Source: Bacillota bacterium (GTDB lineage Bacteria > Bacillota > Clostridia > Lachnospirales > Lachnospiraceae). Taken from it: a DNA stretch of 64,000 bases. The stretch is from NCBI GenBank assembly GCA_023402845.1, contig JAEYFP010000004.1, forward strand, positions 24,144-88,143, in the 5' to 3' direction. The notes under the pieces are model-generated. The model ran no database searches. It worked only from the letters and a program-made list of their open reading frames with translations, and was not told the DNA's origin. Shown here in pieces: positions 53,957 through 62,667 of the stretch. Made by a program: the position numbers and the translations under genes. Every line of letters begins with the position of its first letter. Within the stretch, counting starts at the first letter, position 1.

Positions 53957-55719
53957 AGCAAAACAAAAGCAAATTAACAGAAAAGCTCACGAAAAAAATG
54001 ATGGTCATTTATACAATTATCTATTTATGTCTGTTTGTTTTACTGCTTTCCGTACTAATGCCTGTTTTATATCATGATACAACTCAAAAAAAGAAAGAAT
54101 ATACTTCTCTTATTTATGACCAATATAAGGAGATTCTATCTGTATGCCAGGGTGACCTTAATTATCTGGCCTCCATCCCCTCCCTGAGTATCCTGTTAAA
54201 AGACCATCTCCTTAATCAGGACAAAAAAAGTGCAGCCCTCATTGAACAATCCCTGCAGTCTTATTCTTCCTGCTATGAACGGATCAAGCTGATTGTGATT
54301 GAAAATGACAAAGGACGCATATTACAAACTTTTTCAAACTCTCATTCGGACGCATTATCCTGCCTGCAAAAAGAAGAAGGCTATCAAAAGCTAAAAAAGG
54401 GAACTTATTCAACTTATTATTCCCCTGTTTATTCACCTGATATCTGGTATACGAAAAAAAGCAGTTCTGTGTCGGTCTCTCAACGGTATTCCATCTACAA
54501 TCATAGCTTCATTTTCACGATTTTTTATGATGTGGATAATTATTTAAGAAACAGTCAGCTCATATGTGACAAGGATTTCACGGATTATTCCGTTCTTACC
54601 AAGGATTTTAACACGTGTATTTACACTACCGACCAAACTCTTCACAATAAAATATTATCTGGTTTTTCCTCCGATATCATCTCTTATTCAGGGCAATTTA
54701 AGGACTTGAACGGAATCTATTTTTATGAAAAGGATCCTGTCAGCGGCTGGATCATCATTACGTTTACCTCATGGATGAAGCTGCTCTCCGGATTGCTGTT
54801 AATTTTATTTATTATAATTATTGTGTATTGTATTTCTCCTGTTCTGTTCTACCTTTTTCTCGTTCCCACCAATACCAAGTATCTCCTCCCTCTCTCTTTA
54901 TTGACTGAGGCCGTTTCCAATTATTGCGCAGGCGATGAATTGAATATCAGTATTCAAACAAATGATGAAATTGAACTGCTTAATGACATGCTTCATACCA
55001 TGTCGCTTAAAATAAACCAGCAAATCAAAGATATTCAGGAACAGGAACATAAAAACTGCATTACTCAGTACTCTCTGTTAGCTACACAGATAGATCCGCA
55101 TTTTATTTACAATACACTAAATATTGTAAATATTTTTGCCAGACAAAATAAAACAGAAAACGTAATTGACATTAATACTGCTCTTTCACGAATTTTACGC
55201 GAACGTCTAAATATCAGAACCTCTATATTTGAAACACTGCAAAACGAATTAAATACAATTAATGATTTCTGTGTAATTATGAAATACCGTTACACAGACC
55301 ATGTTAAGGTTAATATTAATATAGAATCTGAGATGCTGAGCGAAAAGGTACCAAAAAATATCCTTCTCCCTATTGTGGAAAACTCTTTTTATCATGGTCT
55401 AAGCAATGAAAACGGGATCATTGCAGGCACTATTGATATTAATATTTATTCTATGGATCATGAGATCATCATTGAAATCAGTGATGACGGAATTGGCATT
55501 AGCGAGGAAGTACTTTTAAAATTAAGAAGCGAACATTACAGAGTAGAAAATACTGATCGCTCCCATATAGGGTTAACCAATGTCTATGAAAGACTTTACT
55601 ATGTTTATGAGGAGGACTTCCGTTTAGATGTGCAGAGCACTGTAAATTTTGGCACCACCTTCAGTATCTCCCTCCCATTTCTTACCGAGATGAGGATGCA
55701 GAGAATCAGTTTCATATAA
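53947..55719 (+). CDS. sensor histidine kinase (YesM/LytS class)
   Basis: 590 residues: N-terminal membrane helix (about 20-45), extracellular Cache-like sensor region, second helix (about 280-310, LLLILFIIIIVYCISPVLFYL in part), HAMP-like segment, then the H-box TQIDPHFIYNTLNIVNIFA (His about 383) and ATPase domain with PIVENSFYHGL, DDGIGI and HIGLTNVYERL. It probably senses the sugar or a binding protein and phosphorylates the upstream regulator. Confidence 0.92.
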   Translation: MRLKQNKSKLTEKLTKKMMVIYTIIYLCLFVLLLSVLMPVLYHDTTQKKKEYTSLIYDQYKEILSVCQGDLNYLASIPSLSILLKDHLLNQDKKSAALIEQSLQSYSSCYERIKLIVIENDKGRILQTFSNSHSDALSCLQKEEGYQKLKKGTYSTYYSPVYSPDIWYTKKSSSVSVSQRYSIYNHSFIFTIFYDVDNYLRNSQLICDKDFTDYSVLTKDFNTCIYTTDQTLHNKILSGFSSDIISYSGQFKDLNGIYFYEKDPVSGWIIITFTSWMKLLSGLLLILFIIIIVYCISPVLFYLFLVPTNTKYLLPLSLLTEAVSNYCAGDELNISIQTNDEIELLNDMLHTMSLKINQQIKDIQEQEHKNCITQYSLLATQIDPHFIYNTLNIVNIFARQNKTENVIDINTALSRILRERLNIRTSIFETLQNELNTINDFCVIMKYRYTDHVKVNINIESEMLSEKVPKNILLPIVENSFYHGLSNENGIIAGTIDINIYSMDHEIIIEISDDGIGISEEVLLKLRSEHYRVENTDRSHIGLTNVYERLYYVYEEDFRLDVQSTVNFGTTFSISLPFLTEMRMQRISFI

Positions 55720-55721
55720 AA

Positions 55722-55751
55722 GACTGCTTACTCAATTTCCCGTAAGCAGTC
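55722..55751 (-). terminator. terminator overlapping the end of the M20 peptidase gene
   Basis: Perfect 10-bp stem GACTGCTTAC / GTAAGCAGTC (55722-55731, 55742-55751); minus strand then reads TTTTATAT. The peptidase stop codon lies in the loop region, so the stem includes the last codons. It ends the 56-64 kb operon. Confidence 0.75.
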
Positions 55752-56841
55752 CGCAAACAATTTCTGTGATTTTATCAAGTTCTTCAACCTGTGTATACTC
55801 GTCGCAGCTATGAACCTGATTCATTGCTGTGGCAAGCACAAGTCCTTCAATTCCATGCTGGGCAAACACATTGTTGTCACTTCCCCCGAAGGTGGCAAGC
55901 AGCTTCGCCGGAACTGAAAGTCTTTCACAGGTATTTTTATAATGCTGCACAGCCTCGCATTCCGGTGCGGTTTTGTATGCCTTCAAATGGAGCTGATCTC
56001 TCCAGTCTATTTTTGCCCCCGCCTCTTTTGCAGCTCTTATAAAAGCTTCCCGGTATTCCTCTGCCGCTTTTAATGCCGATTCATGGCACAGGCTCCTGAT
56101 TTCTCCCTGAAGCACACAATTCTCAGGAATAATGTTAATCCCGTTTCCCCCATTTATCATTCCGATATTAGCGGTGGTGGAATCGTCAATTCTTCCGAGC
56201 TTCAATCCTGCAATGGCTCTGGCTGCCACCGCAACCGCATGAATCCCCTCTTCCGGACAGAAACCCGCATGTGCGGCCTTTCCTGTTATTGTCACTTCAA
56301 ATGATAAAATTGTAGGTGCCGCACAGGCAGCTTCCCCCACTCTTCCACTCAAATCAAGCACATATGCCTGCTTAGCTTTGATCTTTGAAAAATCAAAGCT
56401 TTTGGCTCCCCGGCAATATAATTCTTCTCCTACCGTAAATAAAATCTCAAAATCCCTGTGTCTGATTTGATTGGTTTTTAAATAGGAAACCCCCTCATAG
56501 ATTGCGGTGATTCCTGCCATATCATCCGCCCCAAGCACAGTCGTCCCATCACTGGTAATTCTGCCGTCACTATGCAGAACTGCCTTTTTCCCTAAGGCGG
56601 GTGCCACGGTATCCATATGAGCGGAAAGAAGCACAGGTTCACCCGCCAGGGTTCCCTTCACATATGCATAAAGATTCCCGGTATCCGAACCACACCTTTT
56701 TCCACCCTCGTCGGCCTCTAAGCCAATTCCAAGCTCTTCAAACTTTCTCTTTATATGAATTGCTGCTTTGCCTTCCCTCAAAGAAGGGGAATCAATACTT
56801 ACCAGCTCCGTGAATGTCTGAATCAACCTCTCTCTTATCAT
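55732..56841 (-). CDS. M20 metallopeptidase (PepT-like)
   Basis: 369 residues. Zinc-site motifs LLSAHMDTVAPA, ADDMAGITAIYEG, TVGEELYCRGAK and the final HSCDEYTQV; the dimerisation domain (about 185-290) has the normal GKAAHAGFCPEEGIHAV motif, in contrast to the M20D protein at 59286. Likely an intracellular di- or tripeptidase. Ribosome site is weak. Last gene of the operon. Confidence 0.88.
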   Translation of the reverse strand: MIRERLIQTFTELVSIDSPSLREGKAAIHIKRKFEELGIGLEADEGGKRCGSDTGNLYAYVKGTLAGEPVLLSAHMDTVAPALGKKAVLHSDGRITSDGTTVLGADDMAGITAIYEGVSYLKTNQIRHRDFEILFTVGEELYCRGAKSFDFSKIKAKQAYVLDLSGRVGEAACAAPTILSFEVTITGKAAHAGFCPEEGIHAVAVAARAIAGLKLGRIDDSTTANIGMINGGNGINIIPENCVLQGEIRSLCHESALKAAEEYREAFIRAAKEAGAKIDWRDQLHLKAYKTAPECEAVQHYKNTCERLSVPAKLLATFGGSDNNVFAQHGIEGLVLATAMNQVHSCDEYTQVEELDKITEIVCGLLTGN

Positions 56842-56862
56842 ACCGCTACCGTTTCCCCTCTG

Positions 56863-57111
56863 TCAGTTTGATTCTATTATAAGGCTTTCCAGCGCCTTTG
56901 CCAACTGATCCGGACAAGAAGTCTGCCGTGTTCCGCAGGTAATACCCTTTAATTTTTTGATTGCATCCTGTGTCTTCATTCCTTCCACAAGCGCTCCGAT
57001 CCCTTTTAAGTTTCCATTACAGCCGCCTACGAAATATACCTCTTTTATTCTATCTCCGCTAAGTTCGATTTGGATCTCTTTAGAGCAAACGCCGCTCGGC
57101 TTATAGGTCAT
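56863..57111 (-). CDS. TSCPD-domain protein
   Basis: 82 residues. Family of small proteins related to the C-terminal part of B12-dependent ribonucleotide reductase (TIGR03905 type). Conserved PSGVCSKEI, GGCNGNLKGI and CGTRQTSCPDQLA. Four cysteines suggest metal or Fe-S binding; role unknown. ATG 57111 lies inside the last codons of cysK, preceded by GGGGGAAAG. Confidence 0.85.
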   Translation of the reverse strand: MTYKPSGVCSKEIQIELSGDRIKEVYFVGGCNGNLKGIGALVEGMKTQDAIKKLKGITCGTRQTSCPDQLAKALESLIIESN

Positions 57112-58051
57112 TCTCTTTCCCCCCGGCATAAATGCCTGATGAAAGGTATCGTTCCCCGGAATCAGGAAAAATCACCACAATATTTTTACCCTTATTTTCT
57201 TCTCTGTTCCCTATTTGGACAGCCGCCCAAAGAGCTGCCCCCGAAGATATTCCCACAGAAATCCCTTCTTTTTTCGCGATTAATCTTGCATATTCAAATG
57301 CATCCTCATCTGTCACAGTAATGACTTCATCAAAGATTTTCTGATTCGTAACGGGGGGGATGGCTCCGCCGCCGATTCCCTGAATTTTGTGGGGACCGGG
57401 TTTTCCTCCTGACAGTACGGGACTTCCCGCAGGTTCCACCGCATAAATCTTGATATCTGGATTTTTCTCCCGCAGGAATTCCCCGGCACCGGAAATGGTG
57501 CCTCCCGTTCCGGCGGTTGCCACAAAGATATCAACATTTCCTTCGGTATCGTCCCATATTTCCGGACCTGTCGTTGCTTTATGGGCATTTGGATTGTTTG
57601 GATTTGCCCCCTGTGCCGGAATGAAAGAGTTTTCTATTCCTGCCGCAATCTCTGCCGCCTTGGCGCCTGCTCCGCCCATATTCAGCTCCTGTGGCGTCAA
57701 AACCACCTGCGCCCCGTAGCCTTCCAATATCTGAATCCGTTCCCTGCTCATATTTTCAGGCATTGTAAAGATTGCCTGATATCCCTTTGCCGCCGCAACA
57801 GATGCCAAACCAATGCCGGTATTTCCGCTTGTTCCCTCTATGATCGTTCCGCCCGGTTTAAGCTTTCCTTCCTTTTCCGCTTCTTCAATCATTTGCAGAG
57901 CGATTCTGTCCTTCACACTTCCGCCGGGGTTAAAATATTCCAGCTTTGCAAGCAGACTTGCCTGAATGCCCGTTTCCTTTTCCACTCTGTGCAGCCTGAC
58001 AATCGGTGTATGCCCCACCAATTCTAAAATACTGTCATAGATCTTTGCCAT
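57101..58051 (-). CDS. cysK: cysteine synthase A
   Basis: 316 residues. O-acetylserine sulfhydrylase fold; PLP lysine in NPGGSVKDRIAL (about 46), substrate loop EGTSGNTGIGLA, glycine loop GTGGTISGAGEFL and C-terminal VIFPDSGERYLS. It makes cysteine from O-acetylserine and sulfide. ATG follows AAGGAG. Between the binding protein (30 nt) and TSCPD gene (overlap 11 nt). Confidence 0.94.
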   Translation of the reverse strand: MAKIYDSILELVGHTPIVRLHRVEKETGIQASLLAKLEYFNPGGSVKDRIALQMIEEAEKEGKLKPGGTIIEGTSGNTGIGLASVAAAKGYQAIFTMPENMSRERIQILEGYGAQVVLTPQELNMGGAGAKAAEIAAGIENSFIPAQGANPNNPNAHKATTGPEIWDDTEGNVDIFVATAGTGGTISGAGEFLREKNPDIKIYAVEPAGSPVLSGGKPGPHKIQGIGGGAIPPVTNQKIFDEVITVTDEDAFEYARLIAKKEGISVGISSGAALWAAVQIGNREENKGKNIVVIFPDSGERYLSSGIYAGGKENDL

Positions 58052-58081
58052 TTAACCATTCTCCTTCCCGCTTCTTCCTGT

Positions 58082-58921
58082 CTACTCTTTATACTGGTCG
58101 TAAGGGGTATAGTCATTTCCGAGAAAATACTCCTTGCTGATCTTTGCAATCGTACCGTCCTCTGCTAATTCCTTCAATACGGCATTGATATCTTCCGCCA
58201 GCTGCTCATTTCCCTTGCCTACTAAAATATAGCTATACGGCGGCGTGATCAGATTCATTTCTTCATCTGTCAGTTTAACGCCTTTTAATTTTAAGTCGAA
58301 CTCATTCATGTAAACATTGAACATCGGCTCGTCAATCAGCTGGAAGTCATATTGCCCTTCCGCAACATTTTGCAGAATATACACCAGATCCTCCTCCGAA
58401 TAGCTGACATCTACGGGATTATCAGAATGCGCTTCGTTATATTCCGCAAGAGAGGATGCATAGGTTGTATTAGGTGATACCTGTGTGCTCTTTCCAAGCA
58501 GATCCTCGAACTGATTGATTTCGTTATTATCCTGAGCAACCGCAATCACATATGAATTTTTAAAATGTGCTTTCGTATAAATGTATTTATCCGCACGCTC
58601 ATCATTATAAGAAAAATTATTTACACCTACCTGATATTTGTCGGAATCCAATCCGGCAAATATCGACGGAAAATCAGCGACCTCAATTTCCGTCTCATAC
58701 TGGGGCAGCCTGTCAAAAACAGCTTTTATCACATCCACATCATACCCCTTGATTACATTGTCTTCATCTACAAAGGAAAATGGATTTGGAGAACCGCTCG
58801 TAGCAATTTTAATTTTTGTTACGTTTTTGCCTTGCTCTGTCTGTCCGCAGCCTGCCAGCAATGCCCCTGTCAATATTAATAAAGCCATACCTGCCGCGAA
58901 TTTTACAATTCCTGTCTTCAT
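58082..58921 (-). CDS. amino acid ABC transporter substrate-binding lipoprotein
   Basis: 279 residues. Lipoprotein signal LLAGCGQTEQ and the SBP_bac_3 fold (KIKIATSGSPNPFSFVDEDN, GYDVDVIKAVFDRL). Related to cystine or polar amino acid binding proteins. No permease or ATPase lies in the window, so it may use components encoded elsewhere. ATGA overlap with the 123-residue gene; ribosome site GAGGAGG. Confidence 0.9.
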   Translation of the reverse strand: MKTGIVKFAAGMALLILTGALLAGCGQTEQGKNVTKIKIATSGSPNPFSFVDEDNVIKGYDVDVIKAVFDRLPQYETEIEVADFPSIFAGLDSDKYQVGVNNFSYNDERADKYIYTKAHFKNSYVIAVAQDNNEINQFEDLLGKSTQVSPNTTYASSLAEYNEAHSDNPVDVSYSEEDLVYILQNVAEGQYDFQLIDEPMFNVYMNEFDLKLKGVKLTDEEMNLITPPYSYILVGKGNEQLAEDINAVLKELAEDGTIAKISKEYFLGNDYTPYDQYKE

Positions 58922-59289
58922 ATCGTTTCCTCCTCACTTTTCTGTTTTCTTTCCTTATATTTATATATTTTCGCACTGCCCCCGCAGGCGGCTACATAAA
59001 GGGTAGTTTTTTCTTCAAATTTCTCTATAGCTTTTTTTAAAACTTCTTCTCTGTCAGCTAAAAGCTGAAAGCGAACGACTGCCTGTTCCGGTATCATATT
59101 GCCCTTCACTCCGGCCTGCAGGAAGACTGCCTTTATACTCGTGTTTTCCCCGCTGTCAAACGCATAGGCATCATAAATTCCAATCTCGCGGATTAATCCT
59201 GACGCAATTAAGATCGGATTGTTTGACTCATGAGGCGTAGATGCGTGTCCTCCGCTTCCGACTATGCACACTTCCAGCGTTCGTCTCAT
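58918..59289 (-). CDS. stand-alone M20-type dimerisation domain protein
   Basis: 123 residues. The whole protein corresponds to the lid/dimerisation domain of M20 amidohydrolases: opening strand LEVCIVGSGGHASTPHESN with the conserved histidine (residue 15), the middle KAVFLQAGVKGNMIPEQAVV and the final TTLYVAACGGSAKIY strand, then a charged tail. No catalytic zinc motifs. Start ATG overlaps the stop of the M20D gene (ATGA) and has its own GAGGAGGAA ribosome site. Either a functional partner domain in trans, or a leftover of a lost second M20 gene. Confidence 0.7.
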   Translation of the reverse strand: MRRTLEVCIVGSGGHASTPHESNNPILIASGLIREIGIYDAYAFDSGENTSIKAVFLQAGVKGNMIPEQAVVRFQLLADREEVLKKAIEKFEEKTTLYVAACGGSAKIYKYKERKQKSEEETI

Positions 59290-60428
59290 GATTCTTCCTC
59301 CTCAAAATAGCGTTCTACGTATCCAAGATAATACGCAATTCCATAAAAAAGCGCCTCATTTGAAAATGTAACCCTGCTGCTATGAAGCGGATACCGTTCT
59401 TCACTGCCGGCTCCTCCCAGCATGGAAAAAACCAGCCGCGGAATCACGGTTCCATACTGCCTGAAATCTTCACCGAATCTGGCCGGCGGAGTAATTTGAA
59501 GAGCTTTTTCTCCGAACAGTTCATGAATCACCATCGCCGCCCGATCCACACTCTCTCTATCATTTTCCACCGCACCCCCGATCCCGATAAATTTACAGTC
59601 TGTTTTCACCTGATAAAGCCTTTGTAACAGGTCCGCCGTGTTACTTATGAGCCGGGTTAAACTGCCGCCGTCTTCCTCCCGGAATATTCTCCCGTCATAA
59701 AAGATCCTCACCTGCGTATCCCCTGACATCTTGACTATGGTCGGTACAAAAGAATAAGGCACATTTTCTCTCCCGATCAGAGCTTTTGCGCGTTCCCCGA
59801 TAATCTGGAGCAATTCTGCCGCACAAATTACAATCCTGTCTGTCTCTCCCGTAATTGTAATATCCGCACAGATTCCTGACGAAGTTCTCACTCCGTATCC
59901 TGTATGAAAAACACCTGTCTCTTCCTTAGGATTCATATGAAGTGCGAGTATACAATCCACATCGCAAACCTCTCCCGATGCAATGATGGCATCCGCACCT
60001 TCTCCGGTTTCTTCCGCCGGCTGAAAGACAAGTTTGACTGTACCTCTTAACCGTTCCCTGTTCTCATGAAGCACCCTGCCTGTTGCCAGCAGCATTGCCA
60101 TGTGCATATCATGACCGCAGGCATGCATATTTGAGTTGAGTGACCGATAACTTACTTGGCTCTCTTCTCTGACAGGCAGCGCATCCATATCACTCCTCAG
60201 GGCAAGGATTCTGTGATCCTGCTTCCGTTCTCCCCTGACAGATGCCACTACTCCCGTTTTTCCTGCTCTTACAAAAGAAATCCCTGCTTCAGTCAATTCT
60301 TTCTCAATAAACTCTGCAGTTTTATGTTCTCTGAAAGACAGTTCCGGATTCCGATGAAAATATTCCCTGATGTCTGTCGCATAAGGCAGTATCGTTCCCG
60401 CAGCCTCCAATATCCTTTTCCGATTCAT
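59286..60428 (-). CDS. M20D amidohydrolase with altered dimerisation domain
   Basis: 380 residues, normal family length. Metal and catalytic motifs intact: LRSDMDALPV (80s), HACGHDMHM (C104, H106), VFQPAEETGEG (E139, E140), LALHMNP (H164) and PLHSSRVTF. In the dimerisation domain the expected GKGGHAxxP segment is replaced by TITGETDRIVICA. Related enzymes deacetylate N-acyl amino acids (hippurate hydrolase, YxeP). ATG 60428 follows AAAGGAA. In an operon with cysteine and trans-sulfuration enzymes. Confidence 0.85.
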   Translation of the reverse strand: MNRKRILEAAGTILPYATDIREYFHRNPELSFREHKTAEFIEKELTEAGISFVRAGKTGVVASVRGERKQDHRILALRSDMDALPVREESQVSYRSLNSNMHACGHDMHMAMLLATGRVLHENRERLRGTVKLVFQPAEETGEGADAIIASGEVCDVDCILALHMNPKEETGVFHTGYGVRTSSGICADITITGETDRIVICAAELLQIIGERAKALIGRENVPYSFVPTIVKMSGDTQVRIFYDGRIFREEDGGSLTRLISNTADLLQRLYQVKTDCKFIGIGGAVENDRESVDRAAMVIHELFGEKALQITPPARFGEDFRQYGTVIPRLVFSMLGGAGSEERYPLHSSRVTFSNEALFYGIAYYLGYVERYFEEEES

Positions 60429-60441
60429 GGCCATTTCCTTT

Positions 60442-61599
60442 TCAGTCGATTTTTGCCGCCTCAAACGCCTGCTTGAGATCCTCAATCAAATCGTCCGCAT
60501 CTTCAATTCCCGGCGACAAACGAATCAAACGATCCGTGATACCCGTCTTATTCTTTAAACTCTGGGGCAAGGATCTGTGTGAGGTCGTTGCCGGATGTCC
60601 GATCAGTGATTCCACACCTCCGAGGCTTGCTCCCTGTATGATGATCTGCAGAGAATCCAGAAATTTTCCCGTATCATATTCCTCTTTCAGTTCAAAGGAG
60701 AGCATCGCCCCTCCGTTTCTTGCCTGACAAAGTTGAGTCCGATAGCCCGGATCGCTTTCTAATCCGGGATAATGAATGCTTTTTACCGCATTATGTGAAA
60801 TCAGAAAACCGACGATTGCTTCTGCATTTGCCACTTGTCTGTCCAGTCTGACTCCAAGTGTCTTGATCCCTCTGACCAGTAAAAAAGAATCGAAGGGCTG
60901 AAGAATTCCGCCTGCAAAGCACTGAATCTCATGAATTCGTTCCGCCAGCTTTTCATCATTGACCGCCAGCACTCCGGCAATTAAATCACTGTGTCCTCCA
61001 AGATATTTTGTCGCACTTTCCACGACCACATCAATTCCAAACGTTAAAGGCTGCTGCAGGTACGGTGACATAAAGGTATTATCCGCAATTGTTAAAACTC
61101 CATATTTCTTTGCCAGTTCTGCTATTCCCTTTAAATCTGTAACCGTTAGTGTTGGATTTGCAGGTGTTTCTATAAAAATCCCCTTGACGCCCTTACTGAT
61201 TTCTTTTTCAAGCCCCTCTAAATCTGTCGTATCTGCTACAGAATAAGAAAGGCCGAATCTTTTAAATATTTTTTCCAACACATCGTACGTACCGCCATAT
61301 ACATTGCTGCTGATCAAAATCCTGTCCCCTGTCTGAAACAGACTGAAGGATGCCTGCGTTGCCGCCATTCCCGATGCGAAGGCAAATCCGAAGCTTCCTC
61401 CTTCCAGCCGGGCAACCAGCTGTTCCAATGCTTCTCTTGTCGGATTATTTCCTCTGGCATATCCGTAACCGCTGTGATCTTCAAAGCTTTTTTGTTGAAA
61501 GGTGGCCGTCAGATAGACCGGCACATTCACTTCTCTTGCATAAGTTTTTTCTTTCTCCCAGCCATGAATCAATGTTGTCAGAAAATGCTGTTTTCTCAT
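60442..61599 (-). CDS. trans-sulfuration PLP lyase/synthase (cystathionine gamma-lyase type)
   Basis: 385 residues. Cys/Met metabolism PLP family: YGYARGNNPTREALE, FAFASGMAATQA, the aspartate in TIADNTFMSP and the PLP-lysine motif ESATKYLGGHSDLIAG (about 205). It could be cystathionine gamma- or beta-lyase, gamma-synthase or methionine gamma-lyase; sequence alone does not decide. Start after AGGAG; 12 nt after the Ldh2 gene. Confidence 0.9.
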   Translation of the reverse strand: MRKQHFLTTLIHGWEKEKTYAREVNVPVYLTATFQQKSFEDHSGYGYARGNNPTREALEQLVARLEGGSFGFAFASGMAATQASFSLFQTGDRILISSNVYGGTYDVLEKIFKRFGLSYSVADTTDLEGLEKEISKGVKGIFIETPANPTLTVTDLKGIAELAKKYGVLTIADNTFMSPYLQQPLTFGIDVVVESATKYLGGHSDLIAGVLAVNDEKLAERIHEIQCFAGGILQPFDSFLLVRGIKTLGVRLDRQVANAEAIVGFLISHNAVKSIHYPGLESDPGYRTQLCQARNGGAMLSFELKEEYDTGKFLDSLQIIIQGASLGGVESLIGHPATTSHRSLPQSLKNKTGITDRLIRLSPGIEDADDLIEDLKQAFEAAKID

Positions 61600-61611
61600 A
61601 TTTTTCTCCTG

Positions 61612-62667
61612 CTATGCCTTCCCGCATTCCTCTAAAACAATTTTAGTGTTTAATTGTTTGACTAATTGTCTGAGGCTCTCCCCGACACCATCATAAATAA
61701 CAACCCCATTCCGCAGACTTTCTTCTCTTTGCAGAAATTCCGGTTCCCCTGGAATCAGGATTTCTTCACCACTCTTTGTTCCCGACGACTTCAGCCTCTT
61801 TATAAATACATCCATCGTTTGCTTAAATTCTTCTGTATCCTGAAACTTTGAAATGTCAATTGCCGCAAAATGATATCCGATCTCCTGCGTATTTTCTCCG
61901 ATCCGGCCGCTTTCATCCTTTTCAATTGCAGCCCCGCCAAGAATCCCCGTGATCACATTAACAATGATGGAAAGCCCATAACCTTTATACTCTCCGAACG
62001 GAAGAAGTGCCCCCTGCATGGCCTCCTCCGGCTCCTCTGTTGGATTTCCCTCCCGATCCAGAGCCCATCCAAATGGAATCTTCCGATTTTCTTCTTTTGC
62101 AAAGAAAATTTTATTAAAGGCACGGTAGCTGGTTGCCGCATCAAACACAACGGGGCGTTCCCTACCGGCCGGAACCGCAACACAAATAGGATTCGTTCCC
62201 AGCTCACGCTCATAGCCTCCGTAAGGAGCAACCAGTGTTCCGGCGCTGCAGAAGGCCAGGCCGATCATAGTTTCCTTCAGGGCTCTCATCGCATAATACG
62301 CAGCCATCCCAAAATGGGTACATCCCTTCACTGCCGTAACCGCCACCCCTGTCGCCTTTGCTTTTTCCATTGTCTTATCAAACGCATAATTTCCGATCAC
62401 TGCCCCCGGAAGATGTTTTCCGTCAATCAAGAGTGTGCCTGGATACTCCCGCAGAATCTGGGGAATTCCCTCTTTTCGAATTTTTCCTTCTTCCAATTCC
62501 CTTACATAGTTTTGGACCTGTATCAGTCCATGAGACCGCACTCCTCTGATTTCAGCCTCAAGCAGGTTATCGGCCACTATTTTGGCATAGTTCTCTGAAA
62601 GTCCCGCTTTTTCAAAGATTTCTTCTATCAATGCTTTTATCTTTCCATATTCTAAAACGCTACTCAT
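61612..62667 (-). CDS. malate/L-lactate (Ldh2-family) dehydrogenase
   Basis: 351 residues of the NAD(P)-dependent type 2 2-hydroxyacid dehydrogenase family (malate, ureidoglycolate, sulfolactate and related enzymes). Seen: EIRGVRSHGLIQVQNYV (about 40) with the catalytic histidine, VKGCTHFGMAAYYA and LPFGEYKGYGLSIIVN. It likely reduces a 2-oxo acid made by the neighbouring aminotransferase. ATG 62667 follows GGGCGGAG and overlaps the upstream gene by 8 nt. Confidence 0.9.
   Translation of the reverse strand: MSSVLEYGKIKALIEEIFEKAGLSENYAKIVADNLLEAEIRGVRSHGLIQVQNYVRELEEGKIRKEGIPQILREYPGTLLIDGKHLPGAVIGNYAFDKTMEKAKATGVAVTAVKGCTHFGMAAYYAMRALKETMIGLAFCSAGTLVAPYGGYERELGTNPICVAVPAGRERPVVFDAATSYRAFNKIFFAKEENRKIPFGWALDREGNPTEEPEEAMQGALLPFGEYKGYGLSIIVNVITGILGGAAIEKDESGRIGENTQEIGYHFAAIDISKFQDTEEFKQTMDVFIKRLKSSGTKSGEEILIPGEPEFLQREESLRNGVVIYDGVGESLRQLVKQLNTKIVLEECGKA

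Noticed and set aside
58918..60428. M20D gene split by a frameshift
   Set aside because: The upstream gene already has the complete C-terminal catalytic part (PLHSSRVTF); the second protein repeats an internal domain, so it is not the missing end of the first.
61870..62598. 242-codon plus-strand frame opposite the Ldh2 gene
   Set aside because: No recognisable domain and full overlap with a conserved gene.
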